NCBI GenBank assembly: GCA_018380195.1 | Contig: JAGZUC010000044.1 | Location: 1 to 20,328, forward strand | DNA length: 20,328 nt | Reading direction: 5' to 3' | Source: Collinsella sp. | GTDB taxonomy: Bacteria; Actinomycetota; Coriobacteriia; Coriobacteriales; Coriobacteriaceae | In this document: positions 5,927 through 14,632 of the stretch, piece after piece | How the letters are laid out: each line of letters begins with the position of its first letter | How positions within the stretch are numbered: position 1 is the stretch's first letter | Program-made: the position numbers and the translations under genes | The notes under the pieces: model-generated | What the model was told of the DNA's origin: nothing | The model's input: only the letters and a program-made list of their open reading frames with translations | The model's database searches: none

Positions 5927-7101
5927 GCGGCGCCTACGATCGAAAGCAGCGTCTGGGCAAAATCATCCAGGTCGGCAGGGTTCACGCGGTCATCAAACGA
6001 GATGCGCAGCGACCCCAGCGCCTGCTCGCGACCAATGCCCATGGCGCTGAGCACGTGGCTCGGGTCCATGCTGCCGCTCGAGCAAGCCGATCCGGCCGAA
6101 ACCTCAAAACCGGCGGCATCGAGCTTGATGATGAGCTCCTCGGAGTCCATGCCGTCGACGTAGATCGAAACCATACCCGGCAGACGATCTGCCTGCGCGT
6201 AGTCGCCCATCGTGGCGTGAATGCGAGGATGGGCCGTAAGCGTTGCGTAGAGCTTATCGGACAGGGCCTGCAGCGTCGCACGCTCCTGGCCCACATTCGG
6301 CAGCAACACGGAAGCGGCAGCGGCAAAAGCCAGCTGCGTACGCAGATCCTGCGTGCCGGCTCGGCGTCCGGCTTCCTGTCCACCGCCAAAGATGCGCGGA
6401 CGCAGCGGCGTGCGGTTCTTAAGGTAGAGCGCGCCGGATGCCACAGGGCCGCCGATCTTGTGCGCGGCAACGGTCATGGTGTCAACTCCCAGCTCGGTGA
6501 CATCGAGCGGAATATGCAAGTAGCCCTGGATGGCATCGGTATGAAACAAGGCGCCGGCAGCATGTGCGGCGGCGGCCAGCTCGCGGATGGGCTGCACCAC
6601 GCCGGTCTCGTTGTTGGCGACCATAATACTCACGAGCGCCACGTCGTCGCCGAGTAGCTCGACTAGCGTGGCAGGCTCAATGTAGCCCGCGCGGCAGGGT
6701 TGCACCAGGTCGACGGTAAAGCCGGCGGCGCGCAGCAGCGGCAGGTTGTCCAGAATCGAATCGTGCTCGATGGCCGAAACGATTACACGATCGCGCTTGC
6801 GATCGCGCTGACGAGCGCCCTCGGCAAGACCGAGCAGCGCCAGCTGGTTGGCCTCGGTGCCGCCGTTGGTAAGGATGATCTCGGACGGGCGAACGCGTGC
6901 GCCAAAGCTACGAGCTATCTCGCGACGGGCGACTTCCAGGCGTGCAGCGGCCTTGCGGCCAAGCGAGTGCAGCGAGTTGGGGTTGACGCCGGCAAGCTCG
7001 CTGTCGTCGTATTCGCGCTGCGCAAGGAGCGCCTCGGCGCGCATGGGCGTCGAGGCGGCATAGTCAAGATTCACGGGTATGCGGTTTTGACCTGCGGTCA
7101 T
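5923..7101 (-). CDS. Cysteine desulfurase, NifS/IscS family
   Basis: This PLP enzyme takes sulfur from cysteine as a persulfide for Fe-S clusters, tRNA thiolation and related uses. It is 392 residues, normal for the family. Visible are the start LDYAASTPMR, the TNGGTEANQLAL phosphate-binding region (near 78-90), EHDS with His113, NNETGVVQP (163-171), the internal-aldimine lysine in AHKIGGP (Lys215), and the persulfide cysteine in SAGSACSSG (Cys340). The RAGTQD region stands where many members have R(S/A)GTEN. No iscU, sufU or iscR lies nearby; the neighbours are rpe upstream and a Nif3-like gene downstream, as for isolated housekeeping desulfurases. It starts 6 nt after rpe, with AGGAGG about 11 nt ahead of the ATG. 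Whether it is IscS-like or another subclass cannot be decided from the sequence alone. Confidence 0.93.
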   Translation of the reverse strand: MTAGQNRIPVNLDYAASTPMRAEALLAQREYDDSELAGVNPNSLHSLGRKAAARLEVARREIARSFGARVRPSEIILTNGGTEANQLALLGLAEGARQRDRKRDRVIVSAIEHDSILDNLPLLRAAGFTVDLVQPCRAGYIEPATLVELLGDDVALVSIMVANNETGVVQPIRELAAAAHAAGALFHTDAIQGYLHIPLDVTELGVDTMTVAAHKIGGPVASGALYLKNRTPLRPRIFGGGQEAGRRAGTQDLRTQLAFAAAASVLLPNVGQERATLQALSDKLYATLTAHPRIHATMGDYAQADRLPGMVSIYVDGMDSEELIIKLDAAGFEVSAGSACSSGSMDPSHVLSAMGIGREQALGSLRISFDDRVNPADLDDFAQTLLSIVGAA

Positions 7102-7107
7102 AAGGGT

Positions 7108-7779
7108 TTATGCCTCCTGTGCTGCCTCGTTGCCCAGCTTCTGCAGCAGCGCAACCTCGGCAGCGGGATCTTCGGACTTAAATACGGCGGAACCGGCTAC
7201 CAGGACATTGGCGCCAGCCTTAACGACCTCGACAATGTTCTTGGAAGAGATGCCGCCGTCGACCTCGATGAGGGGCGAAACGCCGTGACGCTCGCACATG
7301 GCCTTGAGCTCGTGCAGTTTGGCGATGGTGCCCGGGATAAAGCTCTGACCGCCAAAGCCCGGGTTCACGCTCATGAGCAGCACCATATCGACGACATCGA
7401 TGATGCTCTCGAGCACGCACACGGGGGTGGCGGGGTTGAGCACCACGCCGGCCTTGACGCCGCGCTGCTGCAGATGCGTGAGCGTGCGGTGCAGGTGCGT
7501 GGAAGCCTCGTAGTGCACGGTGATCATATCGGCACCGGCGTCGGCGTACCAATCAACGGTCTCGTCGGGGTTCGACGCCATCAGGTGCGCGTCGACCGGC
7601 ACGCCGGTGGAGCGCTTGACGGCCTTGAGGATGTCAACGCCAAAGGTGAGGTTGCCGGTAAAGTGACCGTCCATAACGTCAAAGTGAACGTAGTCGGCGC
7701 CGGCGATCTTGTCGAGGTCGCCCTTGAGGTTGGCCATATCGGCCGAAAGAATCGAAGGAGCGATTTTAATGGAACCCAT
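7108..7779 (-). CDS. rpe: Ribulose-phosphate 3-epimerase
   Basis: It interconverts ribulose 5-phosphate and xylulose 5-phosphate in the pentose-phosphate pathway. The 223 residues form a TIM barrel with APSILSADMANL at the start, HFDVMDGHF (metal-binding His and catalytic Asp near 33-37), DAHLM (near 63-67), the NPGFGGQSF phosphate-binding loop and EVDGGIS with the second catalytic Asp. The family's usual FVPN after MDGH reads FTGN here, a small departure outside the known catalytic residues. It starts 18 nt after gpsA, with AAAGG ahead of the ATG, and ends 6 nt before the cysteine desulfurase. Confidence 0.95.
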   Translation of the reverse strand: MGSIKIAPSILSADMANLKGDLDKIAGADYVHFDVMDGHFTGNLTFGVDILKAVKRSTGVPVDAHLMASNPDETVDWYADAGADMITVHYEASTHLHRTLTHLQQRGVKAGVVLNPATPVCVLESIIDVVDMVLLMSVNPGFGGQSFIPGTIAKLHELKAMCERHGVSPLIEVDGGISSKNIVEVVKAGANVLVAGSAVFKSEDPAAEVALLQKLGNEAAQEA

Positions 7780-7797
7780 GGTAGAAGCCTTTCTGCG

Positions 7798-8805
7798 CTA
7801 GTCGGTGATTCCGTAGAACTCTTGAGAGGGGACGCGGTCGGTAAGGATCTCGAGCGCCCTATCCAAAGTAACACCGTTGTAGAGCGTTTGCTCCACGGCA
7901 AAGGTGAGCGGAATGTCTACGCCCAGTGAACGGGCAAGCTCGCTCACGCTGCGGGCCGCGACGGCGCCCTCGACTACCATGTGCGTGCGTGTCTGGTACT
8001 CGTCGAGCGAGACGCCGTGGGCAAACTCGTAGCCAAAGGTGCGGTTGCGCGAATGCTCCGAGGTGCAGGTGGCAATGAGGTCACCCATGCCGGCAAGTCC
8101 CATGCAGGTCATAGCTTGACCGCCGCGGGCGTGCACCAGACGGCTGATCTCGGCCAGGCCGCGTGTCATGATGAGAGCGAGCGTGTTGTCGCCCGCACCG
8201 GTGCCGGCGGAGATGCCGCACACGATGGCGATAACGTTCTTCATGGCGCCGCAGACCTCGACACCGGTCATGTCTTGCGACAGATAGATGCGAAAGGCCG
8301 TGGACAGGAGCAGGTCCTTAAAGGTCTCCCCTATCTGCGGGTCTTCGCTGGCGATGACGGCGGCAGAAAGTCCGCCGCGGCAGATTTCCTCAGCATGGTT
8401 GGGGCCCGAGAGCGCCGCGACACGCGACTCGTTGCCGATCTCGCTGGCGATGACCTCGCTCATGAGCAGGCCGGATTCGGGCTCAATGCCCTTGGTGAGG
8501 CAGAGCACCGGGGTATCGGCGGCGATAAAGGGCGCGGCCTGGTGGCACACGCTGCGAAGGTGCGTCGAAGGAACGGCAAAGATGATGGCCTCGGCGCCGT
8601 CGAGTGCCTGGGTCAGATCCGTCGTGGCGAAGACGTTGCCGGGCAGCTCGTAGCCCACAAGGTAGCGGGGGTTGCGGTGCTCGCCATTGATGCCGGCGGC
8701 CGTCTGATCGCTGTGGGCCCACATAGTCACGCGCTCGGCTCGCGCGGCAGCAAGGCCGGCGACGGCGGTTCCCCAGGAGCCAGAGCCAATCAGCGCAACA
8801 TTCAT
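7798..8805 (-). CDS. gpsA: Glycerol-3-phosphate dehydrogenase [NAD(P)+]
   Basis: GpsA reduces dihydroxyacetone phosphate to sn-glycerol 3-phosphate, the backbone for phospholipids. It is 335 residues. The N-terminal Rossmann motif is GSGSWGTA (near 7-14), followed by AVPSTHLR, LTKGIE, SGPNHAEE, the substrate-binding GAMKNVIAI with the catalytic Lys (near 190), and SRNRTFG in the C-terminal domain. The RBS AGGAGAG overlaps the stop codon of plsY, 9 nt upstream. PlsY uses the product of GpsA directly, so the pair encodes consecutive steps. Confidence 0.96.
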   Translation of the reverse strand: MNVALIGSGSWGTAVAGLAAARAERVTMWAHSDQTAAGINGEHRNPRYLVGYELPGNVFATTDLTQALDGAEAIIFAVPSTHLRSVCHQAAPFIAADTPVLCLTKGIEPESGLLMSEVIASEIGNESRVAALSGPNHAEEICRGGLSAAVIASEDPQIGETFKDLLLSTAFRIYLSQDMTGVEVCGAMKNVIAIVCGISAGTGAGDNTLALIMTRGLAEISRLVHARGGQAMTCMGLAGMGDLIATCTSEHSRNRTFGYEFAHGVSLDEYQTRTHMVVEGAVAARSVSELARSLGVDIPLTFAVEQTLYNGVTLDRALEILTDRVPSQEFYGITD

Positions 8806-8814
8806 GACTCTCTC

Positions 8815-9498
8815 CTACTTATCGTCGGGCTCGGTGACGCGCTTGGTAAACGAGAGCTTGGACTCCTTACCCGTCATGAGCTTTTTGATGTTCGCACGAT
8901 GGGCCCACACCACGGTGATGCCGATCAGCGCCATGCAAAACTTGAGTCCCAGGCTGCTGTACGGAAAGACCGTGCAGGCGGCGATGGGAAGGCCGATGGC
9001 GGCGGCAAGCGAGCCCACCGACACAAACTTGGTGATGGCGACGGCCACGATAAACATGCCCAGCAGCGAAAGCCCGATGGGCCAGTACCAGGCAAGAATC
9101 ACGCCCAGGCCCACGGCGATACCCTTACCGCCGTGGAAGTTAAGGTAGGGCGAGAAGATGTGTCCCCACACGGCAGCCAGGCAAATGACGCCGAGCATCC
9201 AGTCGCCTGCGGCACCGGGTGCCATGATGCTCACAGGGAAGCCATAGCCAACGCTCGCGATAAGCGGACGGGCGATAAGGACGCAGATGGCGCCCTTCAG
9301 GCAGTCGAGTAGCAGCGTGAGCGCGGCCACCTTGGGGCCGGCTACGCGCAGGGCGTTGGTGGTGCCGATGTTGCCGGAGCCCGCCTTGCGAATGTCCGTG
9401 TGATTGAACACGCGGCCCAGGATCAGGCCAAACGGAATCGCTCCGATAAAGAACGAAACAACGGCGCAGATGGCGGTCAGCAGAATCGGATTAAGCAT
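8815..9498 (-). CDS. plsY: Acyl-phosphate glycerol-3-phosphate acyltransferase
   Basis: PlsY is a membrane enzyme that moves an acyl group from acyl-phosphate to glycerol 3-phosphate, giving lysophosphatidic acid. ATG 9498 is chosen because AGGAG lies 8-9 nt upstream and the protein then starts MLNPILLTAI, entering the first membrane helix at once. This gives 227 residues. The three cytosolic motifs are visible: GSGNIGTTNALR (near 41-52), DCLKGA and HGGKGIAV. Several hydrophobic helices surround them. The start overlaps the end of der by 8 nt. The C-terminus is longer and more charged than a minimal PlsY. Confidence 0.95.
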   Translation of the reverse strand: MLNPILLTAICAVVSFFIGAIPFGLILGRVFNHTDIRKAGSGNIGTTNALRVAGPKVAALTLLLDCLKGAICVLIARPLIASVGYGFPVSIMAPGAAGDWMLGVICLAAVWGHIFSPYLNFHGGKGIAVGLGVILAWYWPIGLSLLGMFIVAVAITKFVSVGSLAAAIGLPIAACTVFPYSSLGLKFCMALIGITVVWAHRANIKKLMTGKESKLSFTKRVTEPDDK

Positions 9499-10790
9499 CC
9501 TTTTGCTCCTTCTTCCTAAAGAAGAGTCGAATGGGCGTGCCGGCAAAGTCGAAGGTCGAGCGCATGCGGTTCTCTATGTAGCGCTGGTAGGTGTCGTTGA
9601 CCAGGTCGCTGTGGTTGACGAAGAACGTGAACGTCGGCGGGTTGACGCCCGTCTGGGTCACGTAGTGCATACGCAGGCGGCGCTTGCCGTCCACCACGGT
9701 ATGACCGAACTCGCGCAGGTCGGTGAGGAACGTGTTGAGGCGCGAGGTGCTGATCTTTTGCGAGCGCGTCTTTTCGGCGGCATCGACCATCGCCCAGATC
9801 TTCTCGACGCTGCGGCCGGTCAGGGCAGAGATGCGCAGGTACTGGGCCCAGGGAGCCATGACGCCCAGACGGCGGTCGATGGTCTCCATGCAGGCCTCGC
9901 GCTTACGGTCGTCGTCGAGCAGATCCCACTTGTTGAGCAGCACCACGATGGCGCAGCCGCGCTCGATGGCCAAGCCCATGACCTTCTGGTCCTGCTCGGT
10001 GACGCCTACGGAGGCGTCGACGACGAGCAGCGCCACGTCGGCGCGGTCGATGGCACGCAGGCCGCGGACCATGGAGTAGTACTCGATGTTCTCGTACACG
10101 GTGCTCTTCTTGCGAATGCCCGCGGTGTCGACCATGCGGTAGTGCTTGCCGTTGCGCTCGACCACGGTGTCGATGGCATCGCGCGTGGTGCCGGCAATGT
10201 TCGACACGATGGAGCGGTCGGCTCCCAGGATGCGGTTGAACAGCGACGACTTACCGGCGTTGGGGCGGCCGATGATAGCGACGTTCAGCGCGTCGGGGAA
10301 TTCATCGGCGACCTCGTCCTCTTCCTCGGGGAGCAGGGCCACGATATCGTCGAGCAGGTCGCCCGTGCCATGTCCGTGCAGGGCCGACAGCGGCGTGGGC
10401 TCACCGATGCCAAGTGAATAGAACTCCCAGATGTTGTCATTCTCGCGATCGGGGTTATCGAGCTTGTTCACCAACAGAAAGACCGGCTTGTCGCAGCGCT
10501 TGAGCATGCGAGCGACCGACTCGTCCTCCTCGGTGACGCCGGTCCTCGGCGGCGGCGAGTGCCTGGTCGCGGATGGACGTGGCAAACACGTCATCGCTCT
10601 TGAGCGGCTCGATGCCGCCCGTGTCGACGATAGTGAACTCGCGGCCGTTCCAGTCGGCCGTGTGATACGAACGGTCGCGCGTGACGCCGCGGGACTCGTG
10701 GACGATGGCGTCCGAGGTCTGGGCTAGGCGGTTAACGAGCGTGGACTTGCCCACGTTGGGGCGTCCGACGACGGCGACGATAGGTTTCAT
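9491..10790 (-). pseudogene. der: GTPase Der, disrupted by an internal deletion and frameshift
   Basis: Der (EngA) has two tandem GTPase domains and a KH-like C-terminus and helps mature the 50S ribosomal subunit. ATG 10790, with AGGAG 6-7 nt ahead, starts MKPIVAVVGRPNVGKST, then GVTRD and DTGGIEP, but the frame is lost after codon 82 (10545). A second frame resumes at 10543 with TGVTEEDESVAR, then NKLD, the second domain (GRPNAGKSS, DTAGI, NKWD) and the basic KH-like tail ending at 9491. By comparison with the family, about 12 codons (the E-A-D-V-I-x-F-V-V-D-G region, a core strand after G3) are replaced by a single base at 10544, implying loss of about 35 nt. Der is essential in most bacteria, so a sequencing or assembly error is a real alternative to true inactivation. 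The rest is well preserved. Confidence 0.85.
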
Positions 10791-10800
10791 CTGCACTCCT

Positions 10801-12243
10801 TTAATGGGTAGGGTCAGTGGAAGTGTTAGAGTCGGCAGGCATAATGCCAAGGATGTGCTCCAGGGTATCGAGCAGCTCATGCGGCATGGTCGACACCACA
10901 TGAACCTCGGCGCCGCGACTGGTAAGGCTTGCGAGTAAATCGTCACGATGATACTCGTCAAGCGTCATGCCGTCAGCGTTGAACATGAGCTTAGGCACAA
11001 AGAGCATAACCCCCGAGAGGTCCTGCGGCAGCTGTTCCAGAATGTCGCAGGCGACGATGAGGCCGGTCACGTCCACGTTGCCGCCAAAGTAGCGATTCTT
11101 GATGGCCGTGACGGTGCCGGCGAGCCCCTGCGGCGATTCCACGAAACGTGCCACGGTGTCGCGTGCGCTGGCGCCCGAGAGGCACAGCAGGTGCTGGCTG
11201 CGAGCGGCGATGGCCTCGCGGACGCGGGCCAGTCGCTCGGCATCGGCGGCAAGCACATCGTCCGTCTCGTCTAGGTATGAGCGGATCATGCCGATACCGT
11301 CGTAGTACTGCGGATAGCCGTCGTAAAAGTCCGCCTCGGGCGGATCGATGCCGGCGTCCAGGTAGAACTCGTCGCTCATCTGGAAGGTGTGGCGGCCAAA
11401 ACGCTCGAAGGCGCGGTCCTGGTAGGGACGGATCATGGCAATGGTCTCGCGCGCCAGTTCGGGCTTGTCGCTGTATGACCAGCTAAAGCGGTTCTGATGC
11501 TTGGTAAAACCGAGCGGCACAATGCCCAGGCTTGTGATTTGCTCGTGCTCCTCGCAAAAGCGCAGGGTCTTTTCCAGCTCCTCGCCGTCGTTCATGCCGG
11601 GGCACAACACGATCTGCGCGTGAATCTCGATGCCGGCGGCCATGATGGCCTCGAGTACGTCCATGCCGCGCTGGGCGTTGCGGCCCATCATACGACGGCG
11701 GACGTCGGGGCTCACGGCATGGACCGATACGTTCATGGGGCTCATGTTGCGTTGGATGACGTTTTGCACGTCCTCGTCGGTGAGGTTCGTGAGCGTGACG
11801 AAGTTGCCCTGTAAAAAGCTCAGGCGGTAGTCGTCGTCGCGAATATAGAGCGTGGAGCGGCCGCCCTTGGGCAACATGGTCATAAAGCAGAACACGCAGG
11901 CGTTTACGCAGGTACGCATGCCGTCGAAGATGGGGCCATCGAACTCCAAACCCCAGTCCTCGCCCGGGAAGCGGTCGAGCTCGACGGGGGTGACGGTGCC
12001 GTCGCGCGGGTCGAATACCTCGAGGTCGACGGTGTCGTCGTCGGCCTCCCAGAGCCACACAATCATGTCGGTAAGCTGCTCGCCGTTGACCGTGAGCACG
12101 CGCATTCCCGGCTCGATACCCACATCCCACGCGGGCGATTCGGGACGCACGTTCTTAACGAGCGCGCCCTCACCCGGCTCGGGGTCGCGGCTGCGCCCGT
12201 AATCGGCCACCTCGGCGGCGTATGCGGGTACGGTCTGGTCCAT
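10801..12243 (-). CDS. DUF512 family protein: PDZ plus radical-SAM-like domains
   Basis: This is a protein of about 480 residues. A PDZ-like domain at about 20-85 (ALVKNVRPESPAWDVGIEPG) is followed by C-x3-C-x2-C (Cys112, Cys116 and Cys119 in CVNACVFCF), the radical-SAM 4Fe-4S pattern, and by conserved NMSPMNVSVHA and CPGMNDG strands. The C-terminal part is the DUF512 domain. The reaction is unknown. Such genes often lie directly upstream of der and plsY, as here, so a link to ribosome assembly or envelope synthesis is possible but inferred. ATG 12243 begins 2 nt after ispH. A TTG at 12255 is an alternative start, but it lies only 2 nt from the AGGAG. The gene ends 10 nt before der. Confidence 0.9.
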   Translation of the reverse strand: MDQTVPAYAAEVADYGRSRDPEPGEGALVKNVRPESPAWDVGIEPGMRVLTVNGEQLTDMIVWLWEADDDTVDLEVFDPRDGTVTPVELDRFPGEDWGLEFDGPIFDGMRTCVNACVFCFMTMLPKGGRSTLYIRDDDYRLSFLQGNFVTLTNLTDEDVQNVIQRNMSPMNVSVHAVSPDVRRRMMGRNAQRGMDVLEAIMAAGIEIHAQIVLCPGMNDGEELEKTLRFCEEHEQITSLGIVPLGFTKHQNRFSWSYSDKPELARETIAMIRPYQDRAFERFGRHTFQMSDEFYLDAGIDPPEADFYDGYPQYYDGIGMIRSYLDETDDVLAADAERLARVREAIAARSQHLLCLSGASARDTVARFVESPQGLAGTVTAIKNRYFGGNVDVTGLIVACDILEQLPQDLSGVMLFVPKLMFNADGMTLDEYHRDDLLASLTSRGAEVHVVSTMPHELLDTLEHILGIMPADSNTSTDPTH

Positions 12244-12245
12244 GA

Positions 12246-13145
12246 CTAGCGGCAAAGCTCCTTGATGCGCTCAACGGCGCGCTCGATGTGTTCTTGCGGG
12301 GTGGAGGCTCCGGCAGTGATGCCGATGTGGCGTACGTTGGCAAACCATGCGGCCTGTAGCTCGGAAGCCTCCTCGATGTGATGGGTGTGCTCGCAGACGT
12401 CGGCGCAGATCTGTGCCAAGCGGCGGGTGTTACCCGAGTTCTTGCCGCCCACCACGACCATGCAGTCGCAGCGGTTGGCAAGTGTGGCTGCTGCCTGTTG
12501 ACGCTCACTCGTGGCGGCGCAGATGGTGTTGATCACACGCAGCTCCTGCACGCGCGGGGTTATGGCGGCCACGACCTCGGCGAGGTTCTGTGCGGTCTGG
12601 GTGGTCTGCACGACGAGGCCTACCTTGCCCTTGAGCGACAAGGCGTTGGCGTCCGCGGCACAGCTCACGACCTGCGCATCATTGCCGGCGTGGCCCAGGA
12701 TGCCCTCCACCTCGGGGTGACCTGGCTCGCCTACGACCACCACGCGGTAGCCCTCGCGCACCAGGCGCTCGGCTGCAACATGGACTTTCTTTACGTAGGG
12801 GCAGGTGGCGTCTATGACGTTAAGGCCACGCTCGCGAGCGGCATCGATCACCTGCGGCACCACGCCGTGGGCGCGGATGATCACGGTGCCGGTTGTGGCA
12901 TTATCCAAGTTCTCGGCCAGGCCAACGCCTGCCTCATCAAGCTCGCGCACCACGATGGGGTTATGGATGAGCGGACCCAAGGTATGGACCTGAGTGCACT
13001 CCCCTGCCTGCGGCGCGGCGGCCAGCGCCATATCGAGCGCACGCTGTACGCCGTAGCAAGTGCCGGCGTGGGCGGCGATCTCGATGGTGGGCGCGTTTGC
13101 CTGGTCAGACGCAGCCGCGGCGGTGTTCGTCACGTTCTCGCTCAT
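12246..13145 (-). CDS. ispH: 4-hydroxy-3-methylbut-2-enyl diphosphate reductase
   Basis: IspH is an Fe-S enzyme that carries out the last step of the MEP pathway, giving IPP and DMAPP. The three cluster cysteines are present in GTCYGV, DATCPYV and INTICAAT. Substrate-binding signatures include LIHNP, RAHGV, GEPGHPEV, TSERQ, KNSGNTRRL and ITAGASTP. ATG 13145 starts 2 nt after the plsC-like stop and gives 299 residues; the reading frame continues upstream into plsC, but those starts are less likely. The N-terminal 20 residues are an Ala/Asn-rich extension that is poorly conserved in the family. There is no ribosomal protein S1 fusion, unlike in some Clostridia. Confidence 0.95.
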   Translation of the reverse strand: MSENVTNTAAAASDQANAPTIEIAAHAGTCYGVQRALDMALAAAPQAGECTQVHTLGPLIHNPIVVRELDEAGVGLAENLDNATTGTVIIRAHGVVPQVIDAARERGLNVIDATCPYVKKVHVAAERLVREGYRVVVVGEPGHPEVEGILGHAGNDAQVVSCAADANALSLKGKVGLVVQTTQTAQNLAEVVAAITPRVQELRVINTICAATSERQQAAATLANRCDCMVVVGGKNSGNTRRLAQICADVCEHTHHIEEASELQAAWFANVRHIGITAGASTPQEHIERAVERIKELCR

Positions 13146-13147
13146 GG

Positions 13148-13876
13148 CTAGAACCTGCCCGGATGCTCGGCGCACAGGTCGTCTCGCATGGCGTAGACGC
13201 GGCTCATGGCCTCGGACTCAAACCATTCCAGGCGCTCCGTGCGCTTAAGCCCAGCCGGTGCGTCGGAAAGCGAGACGGCCTTGCCGGCGCGGATCCAGCA
13301 CTTCTTGGGACGCATGATCTTTTTGCCCGCGGGCGTGATGTCGGACCAGCCGCAGATGGCGAGCGGGTTCACAGGTGCCTTGCCCATCTGGGCGATGAGC
13401 GCAAAACCGCCGTGGACCTCGGGTTTGATCTCGCGCGAGCGGATGCGCGTGCCCTCGGGGAAGATCAGAACGTCCTCGCCGCGCTGCAGCGCATGCTGGG
13501 CGGCGCGCAGGCACTTCATATCGGCAGTACCACGCTCCACGGGGATGCCGCCAACGCGGCTAAAGGCCCAGCGCACAATCTTGCTCTTGGCGAACTCGGA
13601 CTTAAAGATGGGACGAATGCGGCGTCCCCCAAAGAACAGCGCCGTCTCCACGGCCAAGAGCTCGGCCATCGAGGTGTGGTTGCAGATGACCACGCTGCCG
13701 CGGCCGTCCTGGCGCTCAAACAGCAGATCGGCATCCTCGACCTTCCAACGCCACATGAGCTTGGAGAAGGCCCAAAGGATTGCCATGACCACGAAAACGG
13801 TGCCGCGGATGAGCGCCGGGAACTCGGCGTAGGGGGCGTTGTAATAGTCCTCGGGCGTCTGCTTAAACAGGCGCAT
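13148..13876 (-). CDS. plsC: PlsC-like 1-acyl-sn-glycerol-3-phosphate acyltransferase with an HX4E motif
   Basis: This 242-residue lysophosphatidic-acid acyltransferase homologue has one N-terminal hydrophobic segment (about 22-38). The acyltransferase motifs are CNHTSMAE (65-72), GGIPVERG (109-116), FPEGTRIRS (139-147) and APVNPLAI. In PlsC enzymes the first motif is NHx4D, with His and Asp as the catalytic dyad. Here the Asp position is Glu72, a conservative but unusual change. The other motifs are intact, so the protein probably still acts on lysophosphatidic acid or a related acceptor, but its activity is not certain. The start is well supported by AAAGGAGGT 6 nt ahead. It begins 3 nt after cmk and ends 2 nt before ispH; plsY and gpsA in the same run supply the earlier phospholipid steps. 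Confidence 0.88.
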   Translation of the reverse strand: MRLFKQTPEDYYNAPYAEFPALIRGTVFVVMAILWAFSKLMWRWKVEDADLLFERQDGRGSVVICNHTSMAELLAVETALFFGGRRIRPIFKSEFAKSKIVRWAFSRVGGIPVERGTADMKCLRAAQHALQRGEDVLIFPEGTRIRSREIKPEVHGGFALIAQMGKAPVNPLAICGWSDITPAGKKIMRPKKCWIRAGKAVSLSDAPAGLKRTERLEWFESEAMSRVYAMRDDLCAEHPGRF

Positions 13877-13879
13877 GGG

Positions 13880-14566
13880 CTACCTCCTTTGGTTGATGAG
13901 GTCCTCGATGATACGAACGACCTCGTCGATGGTGTGAGCGGTGGAGTCGACGTGCACGGCGTCCTCGGCGGGCACGAGCGGGGCGACCTCGCGGCTGCTG
14001 TCGAGCTTGTCGCGCTGCTTAAGGGCGTCGAGGGTCTCGTCGACCTCGGCCTCGAGCTGCTCGGACGTGAGCGGCTGGGCATCGTTTTGGTGACGCTGCA
14101 GCACACGGCGACGGGCGCGCTCGCGCGGGTCGGCGGTCAGGAAGACCTTGACCTGCGCGTTAGGGAACACGACGGTTCCGATGTCGCGACCCTCGGCCAC
14201 GATATCGCGGTCCTCGGCTGCGCGGCGCTGGTGGATGAGCATGGCGGCGCGCACGCCCGGATAGGCCGAGACCTTGGACACGTTGGCGTCGACCTGCGGG
14301 GTGCGGATGGCGGCCGAAGCGTCCTGGCCGTCAATGGTCAGGCGCGTGTCCTCGCCGGTACCGTTGGTAAAGCGAATCTCGATCTGCTCGGCGAGGGCGT
14401 CGATGGCCGCCTCGTTATCCAAGTCGATGCCGCGGTCGAGCGCGGCGAAGGTGACGGCGCGATACATAGCGCCCGTGTCGAGCTTGTTAAAGCCCAGCTG
14501 GCGGGCGATCTCCTTGGCGATGGTGGATTTGCCGGAACCGGCGGGTCCGTCGATGGCGACGATCAT
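13880..14566 (-). CDS. cmk: Cytidylate kinase
   Basis: Cmk phosphorylates CMP and dCMP with ATP. The 228 residues contain the P-loop GPAGSGKST (7-15), KLDTGAMYRAV (near 28-38), the NMP-binding insert, EGRDIGTVVFP (near 125-135) and the lid region DPRERARRRV. The length suits the long bacterial CMK type. ATG 14566 has GAAAGGAAG 7-8 nt ahead. A 66-nt gap separates it from rluB upstream, and plsC follows after 3 nt. Confidence 0.96.
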   Translation of the reverse strand: MIVAIDGPAGSGKSTIAKEIARQLGFNKLDTGAMYRAVTFAALDRGIDLDNEAAIDALAEQIEIRFTNGTGEDTRLTIDGQDASAAIRTPQVDANVSKVSAYPGVRAAMLIHQRRAAEDRDIVAEGRDIGTVVFPNAQVKVFLTADPRERARRRVLQRHQNDAQPLTSEQLEAEVDETLDALKQRDKLDSSREVAPLVPAEDAVHVDSTAHTIDEVVRIIEDLINQRR

Positions 14567-14632
14567 GCAATGCTTCCTTTCGGTGGTTGACGTGCTGGTA
14601 TGATGCGCGGGCGTTGGGGCGCGGCAGTTTGC

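Noticed and set aside
10520..10560. Programmed ribosomal frameshifting as an explanation for the two der frames
   Set aside because: There is no slippery heptamer at the switch point, and a frame change alone would still leave a core strand of about 12 residues missing, so a deletion explains the sequence better.
10455..10961. An independent gene made from the N-terminal der frame with an upstream extension
   Set aside because: The extension overlaps the DUF512 gene, while ATG 10790 has a good RBS. The frame is simply the front part of the broken der.
13097..14590. Long plus-strand open frame of nearly 500 codons opposite plsC and cmk
   Set aside because: It is antisense to two well-recognised genes, its composition is Gly/Asp/Val/His-rich as expected for the complement of GC-rich codons, and it has no recognisable motif. 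Similar antisense frames over rpe/gpsA/plsY (6700-9312) and der (9404-10417) were rejected for the same reason.
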